Origin: Pogostemon cablin
Lineage: Eukaryota > Streptophyta > Magnoliopsida > Lamiales > Lamiaceae
Length of the DNA stretch: 64,000 nt
NCBI GenBank assembly: GCA_023678885.1
Contig: CM042957.1
Coordinates: 2,557,648 to 2,621,647 of the forward strand
Reading direction: 5' to 3'
Part shown: piece after piece, positions 32,401 to 44,303 of the stretch
Position numbering within the stretch: the first letter of the stretch is position 1
How the letters are laid out: each line of letters starts with the position of its first letter
Program-made: the position numbers and the translations under genes
Notes under the pieces: generated by a model
The model's input: only the letters and a program-made list of their open reading frames with translations
Databases searched by the model: none
What the model was told of the DNA's origin: nothing

Positions 32401-33336
32401 CATATAAAATGTGGAATATTTATATTCTAAAAGTCAGATGGGATTATGATACTATATATGGAAAAAATAATCAAATTGTATGTTTTGAGATGATAATTTT
32501 GCGTGTTCTTGTATCTTCTCCAATATCATGATACATTGCTTGCCAAATACAAGCAGCAGTATAGTTAAATGTCTCCACCCCAAATCACTAAAATGTCATT
32601 TGTAGCTAATAATTTCATCTTATGTTCGTCCAAAGATAAGTACTGACGTGTTCTAAACCATTTAGAATCTCCAAAGTACCCAATGACATGATTTTGAGAA
32701 AAACAACCGCTCTTGCTTCCGCCCACGGGGTTTTTTTTACCTGAAAGTTTGGATTTTGAGTGGATAAATACAAAAGTAGAGAGGTTTTATTTCAACTGAG
32801 TATCTTGTAATGGAGACTGAAAACAATTCCTATTTACTGCAGGGACAAGCTAGAATGAGGATGGTGAAGCAGAAAGGTTCCGATAAAACTCCCACGTTCT
32901 GGAACAACCTTTGGGGCAAGCCAAAAGAGAGCGAAAATACCGGTTAGATGGAACAATGAAATTATGATAGCACATTAACTATTTCTTTTTTAATCTATTC
33001 ACTTCATTGGCTCATTTGCAATTTCCTAATCTTATTTAGACTAGTCTCTACGAGCATGTTGAAAACACTTATGAACGATAACTTGGCACGTTTGTGTGCG
33101 CTTTTTCCGATGGAACTCTATCGCCGTATGAAACAAAAGTTTTGTTGTGTGTTGCCAATAGGCTCGATAATACTTGGATATTTTGCTGAAGTTTTTGTTG
33201 GGTTGCAGAGGAAGAAGTGGCAGAGAGGGCGGCACGAGCGGCTGCAGCTGCTCGGAGATGGAGAGAGTATTCTCGAAGGGGCGTCGACAAACGTCCCACC
33301 TTCAAACTTCCAGAAGCCATCTCTAACAAGGAATAG
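29413..33336 (+). CDS. Chloroplast J-domain plus ferredoxin-domain protein (DJC76/DJC77 type)
   Basis: Nine exons: 29413-29634, 30233-30361, 30454-30583, 31076-31196, 31469-31550, 31877-31930, 32349-32387, 32843-32942 and 33209-33336; frame is kept at every join, giving about 334 residues. Residues 1-55 are Ser/Arg-rich and poor in acid, like a plastid transit peptide. A J domain follows (DDYYAVLGL to YDEI) with the HPD motif (CHPDLSG). Then comes a bacterial-type ferredoxin fold with CIGCKNCANVC and a distal SCPVDCIHW that would bind an Fe-S cluster. The C-terminus is Arg/Ala-rich. The J domain stimulates Hsp70; the cluster suggests redox or electron-transfer coupling. Arabidopsis DJC76, DJC77 and DJC82 share this layout. 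Which of the three it matches is not resolved. Confidence 0.9.
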
Positions 33337-33752
33337 TGAGCATTCATCTCCACACATTTTCTGTATCTATCCTGTATACCTAATTACCAGACATTTCCTA
33401 TTGATATCTGGTATGTAGTAGAACTGTATATAACCTTGTATTATGAAAATGTAGAAATGCAATCATTATTAAAGAAAAAAAAAAGCAAATAAATATTAAT
33501 GCAACTTATTATTATTATTCCTATAATCAAGTCGTGGATTCTTGTTTCATGTTGGCAATGTTTTGATAAATTTTTTAATTGTCAATTTATCAACAAGTTG
33601 CTACATTTAATTACCAAATATTAACATTTTGTTACATTTAGTCGTATGAATCTATGATATTAACAAGTTGCTCTGTTGAATTGTCAAAATTTTGAAGAGT
33701 TTACACACCAAATTCCAGAACTATATAAAAACAAACTATCTACACGATTCAC

Positions 33753-33952
33753 GTGCAATGTTTTATTTTTTATTTTTCCCTTTAGATATTTTGTTAGGAG
33801 AAAAAATGAAAAAAAAAACTGAAATTGGTGAGGAAGAATGTAGTTTGTGCAATGTTTTATTTTTTTATTTTTCCCTTTAGATATTTTGATAGGAGAAAAA
33901 GAAAAAAAAAAACAAAACCAATTGAAATTGGTGAGGAAAAATGTAATTTTGA
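33753..33952. repeat. 94-bp tandem duplication
   Basis: The unit starting GTGCAATGTTTTATTTTT at 33753 recurs at 33847. Both copies contain CCCTTTAGATATTTTG and GAAATTGGTGAGGAA. Differences are mostly in A-run lengths. Confidence 0.85.
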
Positions 33953-34341
33953 ATTTAATGTTATGAGATAGACACCCAATTTCATGAAATTGTGTGGTTG
34001 TTTATTGTTTAAAAGAATATGCTGCAATGTGGTGAGGATGAATTCAATTATTATGACTAATTAATTGAGGCCTCTTTTGTTAAGTGAAGCTTTAAGGAGT
34101 AGCATTAGTATTAGTATTTAATGGAGTAATATTTAAGAGCCTTTAATTAATTATTATACCATAAAAATTATGGGTACCTCATTTTGAAAATGGAGCGTGG
34201 GCTAAAAAGATATGATCAAGTGCACCAAAGATAATGTTATTTATAGTGAGCAATGTTTAAATGAATAATTTTAATTGAATTCCAAGTCAACAATACATTT
34301 TAAATTTGTAGAAATAATATATAATACATACATATATACAC

Positions 34342-34410
34342 AAATGGAAGAGCCCAGATGATAATAAAGAATCATAAAATGGAAGAGCCCAGATGATAAT
34401 AAAGAATCAT
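34342..34410. repeat. 35-bp tandem duplication
   Basis: Two copies start at 34342 and 34377 with AAATGGAAGAGCCCAGATG, with no difference that I can see. The identity implies a recent event. Confidence 0.9.
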
Positions 34411-34986
34411 AATTGTATTAAACAATAATGTTCAAATCTTGCGTTATTTGAAATATGAAAAATAAAAAATAAGGTGAAAATTTATTTGAAATGAATAAGA
34501 AGTGGTAATATTTTTAGTAAAAATTGAAATTTAGTAAAATGATAATAATAATAAAATACGAAATATGAGAAATAATTGCATCTTTAAAAATTATTATTAA
34601 TAAAAAAAAAACAATAAGTATGACATAAAACTTGAGGTTAAAACCCATGTTCAAAATAATCCTCCTACAGAAATTGGAACGTTGCAAAAAGTGCTACTTT
34701 TCTGTGAACCCACTTTATAATACTTTTTCATTAATTTATTCTTGCATGTTGGGATTCTTATAACCTGATTAGTGCAAATGAACTTAACTGCAAAATAAAA
34801 TAAATAAAGCAAATGGAGATGCAAAAATACACTACTAATAATTCCATTAATACAAAGATAGATTACATTATATGTCTACGTATGTACAATTATACCGTTA
34901 ATTCCAACAAGAAATTACACAATTCTCTCTCTTCTTCAGAAAGATGATTATTGACAGAAAGTCGAAGAGAGATAAGAAGGAATGAA

Positions 34987-35676
34987 TCATCTAACAGTAG
35001 CAGCAACATTGTGAGCCCAACATCGGATATGATTTTTGAGTTCCATTTCACTACCAAAAGCTGGAATTCTCCAATGCACCATCTGATTCTTGATTTCATC
35101 TTCCAAATCCAAACAATCCCATGCTTCCGACAGATAAGGCCTCGAAACCGACAACTCATGTTCTTGCACTTGCACCTTCCTTCGAAGCCCCGGAATAATC
35201 GACACTAATCTGGAATCCTTTTCTTCGTCTGAGAAAACAAAACCCAGATCCATGAACCCTTTTACCTCCTCGAATTCCAGTTCCGACAGGCTCCTGCTTC
35301 CAGTGCTTCTCCTTCTCTCTCTACCTTTCTTGATCTTCTTCGTGTTGAGTTTCAGATCCTCTGTAATGGTGGGCTCCGGCCGGACTTCTTTGCCGGAAAG
35401 TATGGTCTGGAGATGAGGTCCGAGGACTGACGTGGGCGACGGCGAGGATGTATCCGAGGGACAGGCGTCTGACGTGGAGCTTAGCAATTGGTCGACGCTG
35501 TAGGATCTTCTCATGGTGGTCGTGATCCGGTTCAGCTTCGGTTTATCATCGCCATTACTTTCTTGTAATTGTGGTTGTTGCAGAGCAATTTTTGGGGGTT
35601 TGGAAGTGAAAAGTGGAAGTTCAGACCAGTAGGATTCGAACAGGTGTAAGATGAATGTTTCTTCAAGATCTGACAT
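34987..35676 (-). CDS. DUF1685 family protein, 229 aa
   Basis: A single-exon frame with ATG at 35676. The conserved C-terminal block (SLSELEFEEVKGFMDLGF, then FSDEEKDSRLVSIIPGLRR) is the mark of the plant-specific DUF1685 family; it is followed here by SRPYLSEAWDCLDL and an amphipathic end (WRIPAFGSEMELKNHIRCWAHNVAA). The N-terminal half is Ser/Pro/Thr-rich with the basic cluster KKIKKGRERRRS and is probably disordered. No signal peptide or membrane segment. Function is unknown. Stress or wound response has been suggested for some members, but nothing in the sequence shows it here. Confidence 0.85.
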   Translation of the reverse strand: MSDLEETFILHLFESYWSELPLFTSKPPKIALQQPQLQESNGDDKPKLNRITTTMRRSYSVDQLLSSTSDACPSDTSSPSPTSVLGPHLQTILSGKEVRPEPTITEDLKLNTKKIKKGRERRRSTGSRSLSELEFEEVKGFMDLGFVFSDEEKDSRLVSIIPGLRRKVQVQEHELSVSRPYLSEAWDCLDLEDEIKNQMVHWRIPAFGSEMELKNHIRCWAHNVAATVR

Positions 35677-36471
35677 TGTATTATTTCCAACTCTGTAAGA
35701 ACAAGTTATTGAGATTAATGTGTTGGGTGTGTGAAGTATTATTGGCGAGTGAAGATAGATTAGATTCCCTTCCCTTTTATATCTGTGTGGTGTAGGGTGG
35801 AGTAGGGGTGTTTTGGGTATGGGTTTGGTGGTGATGGGTCAAAACTCCTAATATTGTTGACCCGCGGGGTTTATTACTCCACTATATTATAATAAATAAA
35901 TAACGTGGAAGATTATGAATACTAATCACTAATATAATTACCACACGCTTATCTTTTTCTTATTTATTTATTTATAATGATAAGAGTATAACATATGTAC
36001 GCGCTGATTTTAATATGCTTTCTTCTTGTGTTTATGATTTTTTGATGTTGCAGGCTTTGAATTTTTCTAGTTAGTTAGGATTCTAGTGTCCAAATTTGAG
36101 CCATAAAATGTGGCCGGTTTGTATTAATTATGAAATTTTATGATTAAGTTAGTCATTGAATTAAATAATTGGTTTCATATGTGGGTTCATATTATGTAAG
36201 CTTGTTGTAAAAATATTATTTAATGCTACTAACTAATACTGAAAGTCGAAGGATAGCTTTTTTTAACTTTACATAGATTGAAATATTGAATTTGGAAGAC
36301 TGACATGATTTATTTAAATCCACATTAAACTATAGTAATTCATACCAGCTTTAAGTTAAGTAGATTATATTAAATAATTTTATTCCAATTTTCAAACTTG
36401 AACTTTGTTTAATTATTAATTTTGAATTTTGATTTTTACCTGCCAAACCCCTATAATATTCCACTTTTATT

Positions 36472-36503
<32 letters not shown>

Positions 36504-38231
36504 TAAATAAAGTGGAATATTATATGAATAATAAAAATGAAAATATACATGTTCTAAAACTCAAAAGTAAAGATTAAATACTTGTAGTATAGAACATCAA
36601 TCTATGCCTAATAAAATAAAATCGGAAAAGTTTATTCTCATATAATATAGATAGAAGATCAATTGATATTTAGCATGGAACAAAATGATGTATATAAACA
36701 ATATTGTCACGTTGAAATAATTATTAGAAATTCATGAACATAAATTAAAGAAAGGCTTTGTGGTAAATTTCTAAAAGAAATTGGGGAAATGGCTATAAAT
36801 TGAAATTATTGTAATGGGTCCGAGTTGGATAATTCTGGGGCCCATGTAATTATTATGTGGGGCCCATTCAGTGGATAGAGTTGACGAATCATTTTCCGCA
36901 ATTTTCCTTAAGATCCACGCCTCAGGCAAGACTCTCTGTTCTAACTAAACTAGGCCCACTACTGCCCCATTTTTTAATTTTTTTTAAAGAAATTATTTCC
37001 AATTAAATTATATAATCACGCTTTTCATTATAATTATTTTTTCTAAAATATTCACTTCTGCTTATCCTTTACCCTTCTCTTTCATTCAATTCGTTGCATA
37101 ATGTGATGGGGTTTCGTTAATAGATAGTGGATTCTCCCTCTTTCAAATTAGTCGGTTCACGAAGGCTTAAAATGAAATGGGATTTCAATAATCGAAATTG
37201 GGTTTTGGTATTCTTCAAAATAGTCGATTTAAATATGGAATATGGCACATAAAAAAATAGAAGCTTAAAATGGGGTTGAGGTTTCACCAGTAGATAATAA
37301 ATTTTGGTCTTCTCAAATTAGTCTTTTTACGTTCCAAAAATATTAAAAAATATAAATGGTGAATGATGAGGGTGGAGGAAATCATTTTAATTAAAATAAT
37401 GTAAGCCACGTAAGAAGCACGAAATGCACGTTGGGTAAATTAAGTGTGGAACTGATAGTCACGCTCCTAAAATCTCACCTAATTATTTATTTACTTTGAA
37501 ATACTCCATATACTATTAATACTAATATTAACAAAAATGGATTAAAAAAGTGAAGTTGCATTCATACAGATGGGAGTCGTTTTTGGCATATTATAAAACG
37601 AGGAGAAAATGTCACGAGTATTTACCTCGTTCAAAGTTAAAATCTCGTGATAACAAGACAAGTATCACGTGATTACAACACTCTTTTGCACTTTATTATT
37701 CTTTAATTATTATCCATTTTCTATCATCTCATCAGACTCATCTCACATTATTTGCATTGCTAAACAAACATAATGATTTCTCACCTTTTTATAAATGTAT
37801 GGAATATTTTTTATTAACAATATTTCAATTATAAATTTAATTTTCTGCGAAGACTTTTAATATCATGCAAGGATTTATAATTACTATAATAAAATTAGTA
37901 TTATTTAATTAGAGCCAAATTTATTTTAATGAATATATATTTATGCCTTGAAGAGTTAATTGGACGATGAAGAGAAATTGGGCCGGTCCAGATTTGTTGG
38001 GCCCATAATATTTATGGCAAATTGGCAACTTACCAATTTGCTGACACGTCACGTGTGTGTACTAAAATGTTGCGAGAAAATTGCCAACTAATGTTGATCA
38101 ATAATTAATTTTGTTGAAAACTATCAACAAGAGGAAAGAAGGAAAATTCAAGCACATATGTTAAGAAATGCACAACAAATATTAGCTCATTTTTATTGAT
38201 AATGAATCGAACGGCTTGAATTTTCAGTGTC
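35677..38231. other. Intergenic, AT-rich, no gene seen
   Basis: The first 100-150 bases are probably the DUF1685 5' UTR and promoter. An (AT)n/(ATAA)n microsatellite lies at about 36470-36511. An ACACGTCACGTGTGT palindrome near 38043 contains a G-box with no gene close by. Confidence 0.5.
36470..36511. repeat. Microsatellite, (AT)n then (ATAA)n
   Basis: About ten AT units followed by five ATAA-type units, directly visible. Confidence 0.85.
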
Positions 38232-38393
38232 ATTTGGTACATCATCTCCTGTACTACACCGTTAGATAGACGACACATAGGAGAAATAAACTATACCCTA
38301 ATCCTTAAACTCTAGAGGCAATGGTTGGATTTGTTTCCCCCTCTTACGTGACAATCACTTAACATGTGACACAGAATATGATGTACGAAAATG
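38232..38393 (+). mobile_element. MITE-like element, same family as 20757-20925
   Basis: The ends GTACATCATCTCCTG and, inverted, CAGAATATGATGTAC form imperfect terminal repeats. The interior shares a colinear set of words with the reverse complement of the 20.8-kb copy. Non-coding. Confidence 0.6.
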
Positions 38394-41024
38394 GCGCAGA
38401 ATATCCGGTGTATGAATCGAATACAAGTGTTAAAATTGATCCAATATAATTGTCGTGGCCAATTATATATACTTAACACTTAGATATATATTTCTTATAA
38501 CAACTTCTTATAGATTGACATGTGATGGGATGTATAAATTCAATTCCTTACTTTTAGGTAATGTTCATTTTCGGATTTTAAACATAAGTTTTGGTTTGAA
38601 AACCCAAATTCAGATTTTAAAAATCAACCCTATATATACCTACTATATTCTTCCTCCGTAATTAATACACTTGCTCTCTTTATCTCTCCTCTCTCATTTA
38701 ACTTTTTAAATAAATTAATACATTGATTTGACATAAAGTTAAAACATACCATATTCAAAACCCAAAACAAACATAGAACACAATATTCATGATTTTCAAA
38801 CCCCACATAACCCCAATCCAAACATCACCTTAAGGTTTATACATTGAGTACGTATCAATCATCATATGGAATAACACAAGAGATATCACATCATTCAATA
38901 AAGTGATGTCACACTAAAGTATTACAGAAGATCCAACACTCATAGTTTGGTAGGAATCGGATCATTTATGCTTCAACAAACCTAAAGGATAATTACTAAA
39001 AAAAATAAAATTCTAATAAACACGAGGTTAAATAAAAATTGTTTATTAATTAATTTTATTACTTTTTAGGTTTAATGTAATATTTTAAGATTATAAATAT
39101 GTCTAAGTTAATTATAATAAATGTTGTATATTTAAATTTTATGGTGAAGTTTGTTATGATGAATGAAGTAGGATACTATATAACATGTGTTTTGAGATTT
39201 AAAATTATAAAAAGCATGGTATGAAATATACATCCATATATGACATGATATCTCCCCTGTTAAAACTCTTATCAGTTCAGATGAGACTTCTTCTTTCTTT
39301 TCTTTTTTTTAAATAATAATAATAATAACTTTTTTTAAAGCGAGTTAATGGACCAAATCATGATGAAATATCTATAAAGTGACATAATCTTTGTGTTCAT
39401 GGAACAACTTTATGTGGATCTATCAGAATGCAATTGATAAGCAAAATAGAGAAAAATAATTCTTGTGATCTGCTAAATAAATGAATGTGGATGACATCAA
39501 GGCTCTGTTTGTTTTCTTCTTTTTTTCATATTTACATTCGATTATTTGAATTCAAGAGGCTTTCTCACAAAAATTAATTAATTATATATTTTATTTTATT
39601 TTATCTGTGTGACGAATTTTCAGCAAGAAGAGTTTTTTAATTGAGGCTGCATACATTCAGTGAAAGAACTTTTGTCCAAGCCTTTTGGGCTCATAAGCCC
39701 ACTAAATGAGATATAATTCACAGCCCATATTTTTTGGGTCCTATAAATTGAAATTGTAAAAAAGACTATTACAACTAAATCGATTACTGAGAATCAATTA
39801 TTATATTTATATATTAATATTATAAATTATAATAAATTTATTTTATTTACTGAATTTTGACTATTTTAAAATAATATATTTAATATTTCTTTTCTTTTCT
39901 TTTTTTTCTTTTTTTTTTTCTTGTAAAAAGAAGTGGGCCAACAATAGAAATGTTTTCTTGGTCACCTTGGAGTATTATGCGGAGCAAGACGTGGTCGTTT
40001 TGGACAATTGGGCGTATAATTATTTATTTACGTAATAAGTATATTATATTGACTAATATTATTTTTTATTAAAAATATTAGTGGGGTATTATTTATCATT
40101 TATCTTTTAAACTAGGCATAATCTCAATAATTTAATTAGATGGTTATTAATTTTTTTCAACAGATATCACTTTTTATTAAGGGTTTTTTGCGCAATCAAC
40201 TTGCTATATACAACAATCTTTTTAATTATATATATTAAAAATAATCATACGTATAAGAAAATTAGTACTTAGTTTATATACTCTCTTAAAGAGTGGATTA
40301 AAGATAAAAATAGAAAGTTATATGTAAATTGTAAGTTTTAGATTATGCTTCTAGCCATATTAATTAATAGTAAAATATATTTTATTCATAAAAAAAAATA
40401 AAATAACATATGGCTGCTGATTTGTTTCTTTAAAAACATATTCATTCTTTTTTTAATTGTAGCACGAATAAATATCTGAGATTAATGTGGTAGGTGCTCC
40501 AATAATGTCTTTGTCATATTTGACAGTAAGGATGCCGATTTAATTTAGTACTTATTTATACATGGATATAAACTAAAATTATATAAATATAAATAATTTG
40601 ATTTTCTTTTTTTTAATTAATGCTGCATCAGTATAAGGTTAGGGAGCACGAATAATTTGTTAGCCAGTGGATATAAATTAATTAATGCACATTATTGTAT
40701 GTGGGATCTTATCAAATATGAATCAGTCCATATTAGCAGTATCAATTAATTATATTGACCACTTTAAATTGTTATTTTATGACAGGATATTCGTTAATCT
40801 TTATGTCTTAAAGATGACGTTGTCAGCTTATTTGATCAAACTAACAAGTTGATTAAATGAATATTACAATTAAAATTCACTTTCTAATTAATATTTATAC
40901 TCCATGTAAACATGTACGGTATATTTATAATAATTAAGATAACTTGACTTTTGAAACATTAAAATTGGCTAATGAGAGGGGACCAAATTAAATAAGGATA
41001 TTCAGTGTATGTCCAATTATAAAT
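38394..41024. other. Intergenic, AT-rich, no gene seen
   Basis: No credible frame. The words TTCTTCCTCCGTAATTAATACACTT near 38648 look like one half of a Stowaway end without a clear partner. Confidence 0.45.
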
Positions 41025-41281
41025 TACTTCCTTCGTGCCGTTGGAAGTCGTGTTTGCATTTTGGGTGTAGATTAATGGATATAATATTTTAATATGTATC
41101 GAAGTGGGAAAAATGATATTTAAATATAAAGTGGGTAAGTGTATTAATGTGATGGTGGGCCCAAAGAGAGAAAAGTAATTAATTTGTGCGGGTCCCTTTT
41201 ATCAAAAACGAAAATGCAAACTTTGTACTGGGACGAACCAAAATAGAAAATCGCGTACGTTTCAGTGGGACGGATGAAGTA
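41025..41281. mobile_element. Stowaway-like MITE
   Basis: TACTTCCTTCGTGCCG at the left and GGGACGGATGAAGTA at the right form inverted ends. The interior has the GTGGGCC and GTGCGGGTCC words common in this class. 257 bp, non-coding. Confidence 0.72.
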
Positions 41282-44200
41282 TTTCGTAAAATTGAGAAAT
41301 ATTTGTATATAATTATAGAAACGGGTATATATAAGACTAGTCAATACATTATTTCAAAAAATACTTACTATATGGATAAAATGTATTTATCGACAATTAA
41401 ATTATATTTATAAAAAATCATTTATAACATTCTAAAATCATATACTTTACTACAAATACAAATATATAACATATTATAAATGAATATTGTTTAATTATGG
41501 AACTATACCCTTTGTAAATAAATGTACGAAAATAATCAAATATACCAAGTTCATTAAATGATAGTTTTTGTTGCAATTAAATGTAGGAAATTTAAAAGGA
41601 AGAAAACTATATTGAAAGAAGGATTATCTTTTTATATCCACCACTTTTCTTTTTATTCATTTATTTGATTATGTATTACTCCTATTATAATTTTTTTTTT
41701 AAATTTGAAAATGCATAACCACCAAATTAATATCGACCCATACATTCCATTTTTTTTTTGAAAAATACCATGTTGAGATAGAAACAAAGGAGTATATTTA
41801 AGGTTGACATTGAGAATGAAGTATTTAGAAAGGGAGGTGTTGATGAGGCGTATATATAAATAAATTTACAAATGTCTAATTTGTTTATACTCTAATATAT
41901 TACTGGTGAAATAGTATTAATTATAATTGTATTTAATTATATTGTAGAGTACATATTCATAAATAAATAAATAAAAACTCACTCACTAATTTTAAATTCA
42001 ATGTGCACAAGAATCTAGCCGTAGCTAGCTATCATATTCTGCATTATATTGGTAGAAATAAAATTAAGATGAAAAAAACATGTGTGAAATAGTGAATGAG
42101 TAATGTGATATGAATAAATCCAAGTAATAATTTTTTAATGAAAAATGATGCATGATTAATGGAAATTTTTTTTAAAAAAAAAACGTATAATTGAACTATT
42201 TCATGATTATATAGTAAGTTAAATTAAAAATAATACTCCATTTTTAATAAATAAAAAATGGAAACTTTTTAAAAGTTAAATATTTTAACAAATTCACACG
42301 AGATTTACCAAATAAAAAAAAATAAAAAATAGAGGCACTGGACTGTGAAATGACCTAGTAAAAATATATTATAACATTGAGATCACATTGAGATATTGTA
42401 ATATTTATTCATGCATATTGAAATTTAATTCAAAAAATCCTTATCTGTGGACACAAATGAACATTTTTTCTAGCCCACTTGATCAAAACATTTAAGTTTA
42501 GACTGTGTAGTTATTTATGCATCACATACAGAATTTATTACAGGTTTTTTTTTATTCTAATTTAATTTATTGACTAAGTCTGCTATAATAATTAATTTGA
42601 TATTTAGGATATATATAGGATTTGGTAAGAAAACGAACTTTACAACCTATGCTCAGTAATAACAGACCCTTCGCATGTAGCATGCATGTGCATTCAATTA
42701 TTCGTATAAATCCATTTAAATCTAAGTAAACTATTCCTTGAAACATTTACTTATAAATTAATATTTATTTATAATATTTAATTATAGTTTTATTATTATG
42801 ATTAACTATATATTTTATATTTGTGGTTCATGCTTTATTTTATATTTTTAAGTTGATGGCATATCTTATGTATGATTTATGGTATTTATAAGAATATAAT
42901 TATTTTTTCAATTTTATAAATAATTTATTTTACTTTTATATTAATATATTATTTTTGGAGTTTAATTATAAATTTATTATTGTGATTTTAAAATATATAT
43001 ATTATATTTATAATGGTTCATGTCTTATTTTATAATTCTTTTTATATATGATTTATGGTATATATTAGAATATGTAAATTTTTTAAGTAAAAAACGTGTA
43101 CGTAAAGCCTATTTCGTTTCACACAAACTCTTAAATTTAATTAAACACTTTGTTCAGTTTTTTAGTTAACAATCAAACGAATAAATTAACTCATGTTCAT
43201 GAATCAACAAATTCTATAATTTTAAGGTTGACGCTTTTATAATTTAAATAAAGGATATATGTAATTGTTAATATAATTGACAACATTAGATGTTTATTTT
43301 TACCTAATAAAGTTTTAATAACTTGTTTTTAATTAAGGGCTGATAAACATTAACGATGTATTATAACCCTTTTTTTTTCTTTAAAAAAAAAGTTACTCCC
43401 TTTTTATCTAGCTAGTCACAATTATTATTGAAATTATTTGTTTTAATTATGGGTGTAATCCAATTGCCGTCCTGCATAATACAAACAAGATGTCATCACA
43501 TTAACACACATATCTATGGCCCCACATATAATATTAATCCAATATATATAATATAGGCTAATTGTTCCTTTTCTTCTCCAATAAGGATAAGCTTCATGTA
43601 ATAATTACTATTAGTTGTGGACCTTTTCTCTACTTTATAATCACTATTAACATTATGTAAGTATAATAATAATATAACAATTTTAAATATTGCGTATATA
43701 CCGAACCATTTTTAAGAAATATTAAATATCTTTGGCAATAAATAAATTCAACTACTCAAACAGAGACTGCCTGTTAGTTCAGTAATTAATTTGTGTCCCA
43801 AAATAATTTATTTCCGACCCTCCTATGCACAAATTTTAATTTACGAACATATAAAAATTGACCGATTGATATGACATTAATTATGTCCCTAGCAAATTAA
43901 TATTTAAAGAATATCTACTTTAAAAAAAAAAAAACTTTTTTTTTAAAATTATACATACATATTTAAAGTGTCTGTAAAAAGTTTAAAAATGCTACAAGAA
44001 TGTGTCAAAAAAATATTATTTAGTGAATTGGGTTGCACGTCCTTAATAAATTAATCCCTTATGCCAATCTGTCAACGTGACTACTCCCATATTAAAATCC
44101 TACCTTCACAAATTCCACCACCTTCCCCTCCCCACTCTACACCAACTCTCTCCGGCCACTTCCTCCACCACCGCCGCCGCCGCCATCACCACCGACGACG

Positions 44201-44303
44201 CCTATTCTTTCATAAACTTACACATGCATACAGAGTTTCCATGGGGGAGTTCTTTTTCATGAGCTAGCACGTGTACATATTTTAATTTGATAGTAAATTA
44301 AAA
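41282..44303. other. Intergenic and WRKY upstream region
   Basis: Very AT-rich, no credible gene. A diverged duplication lies at 42776-43075. The last 250 bases include CCGCCGCCGCCGCC near 44172 and probably the WRKY leader and promoter; a short frame at 44061-44267 here has no recognisable domain. Confidence 0.5.
42776..43075. repeat. Diverged direct duplication, about 175-bp period
   Basis: TTTAATTATA, TTTATTATT, TGGTTCATG, CTTATTTTAT and ATGATTTATGGTAT recur in order in 42776-42903 and 42955-43075. Differences are frequent, so the event is old. Confidence 0.6.

Larger units (their letters stand above)
33337..34986. other. Intergenic with two tandem duplications
   Basis: AT-rich and non-coding apart from the repeats listed separately at 33753-33952 and 34342-34410. 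The right end should contain the 3' UTR of the minus-strand DUF1685 gene. Confidence 0.5.

Noticed and set aside
44061..44267. Pro/His-rich frame before the WRKY gene
   Set aside because: It ends before the WRKY ATG in a different frame and reads CCGCC-type microsatellite DNA; most likely leader or promoter.
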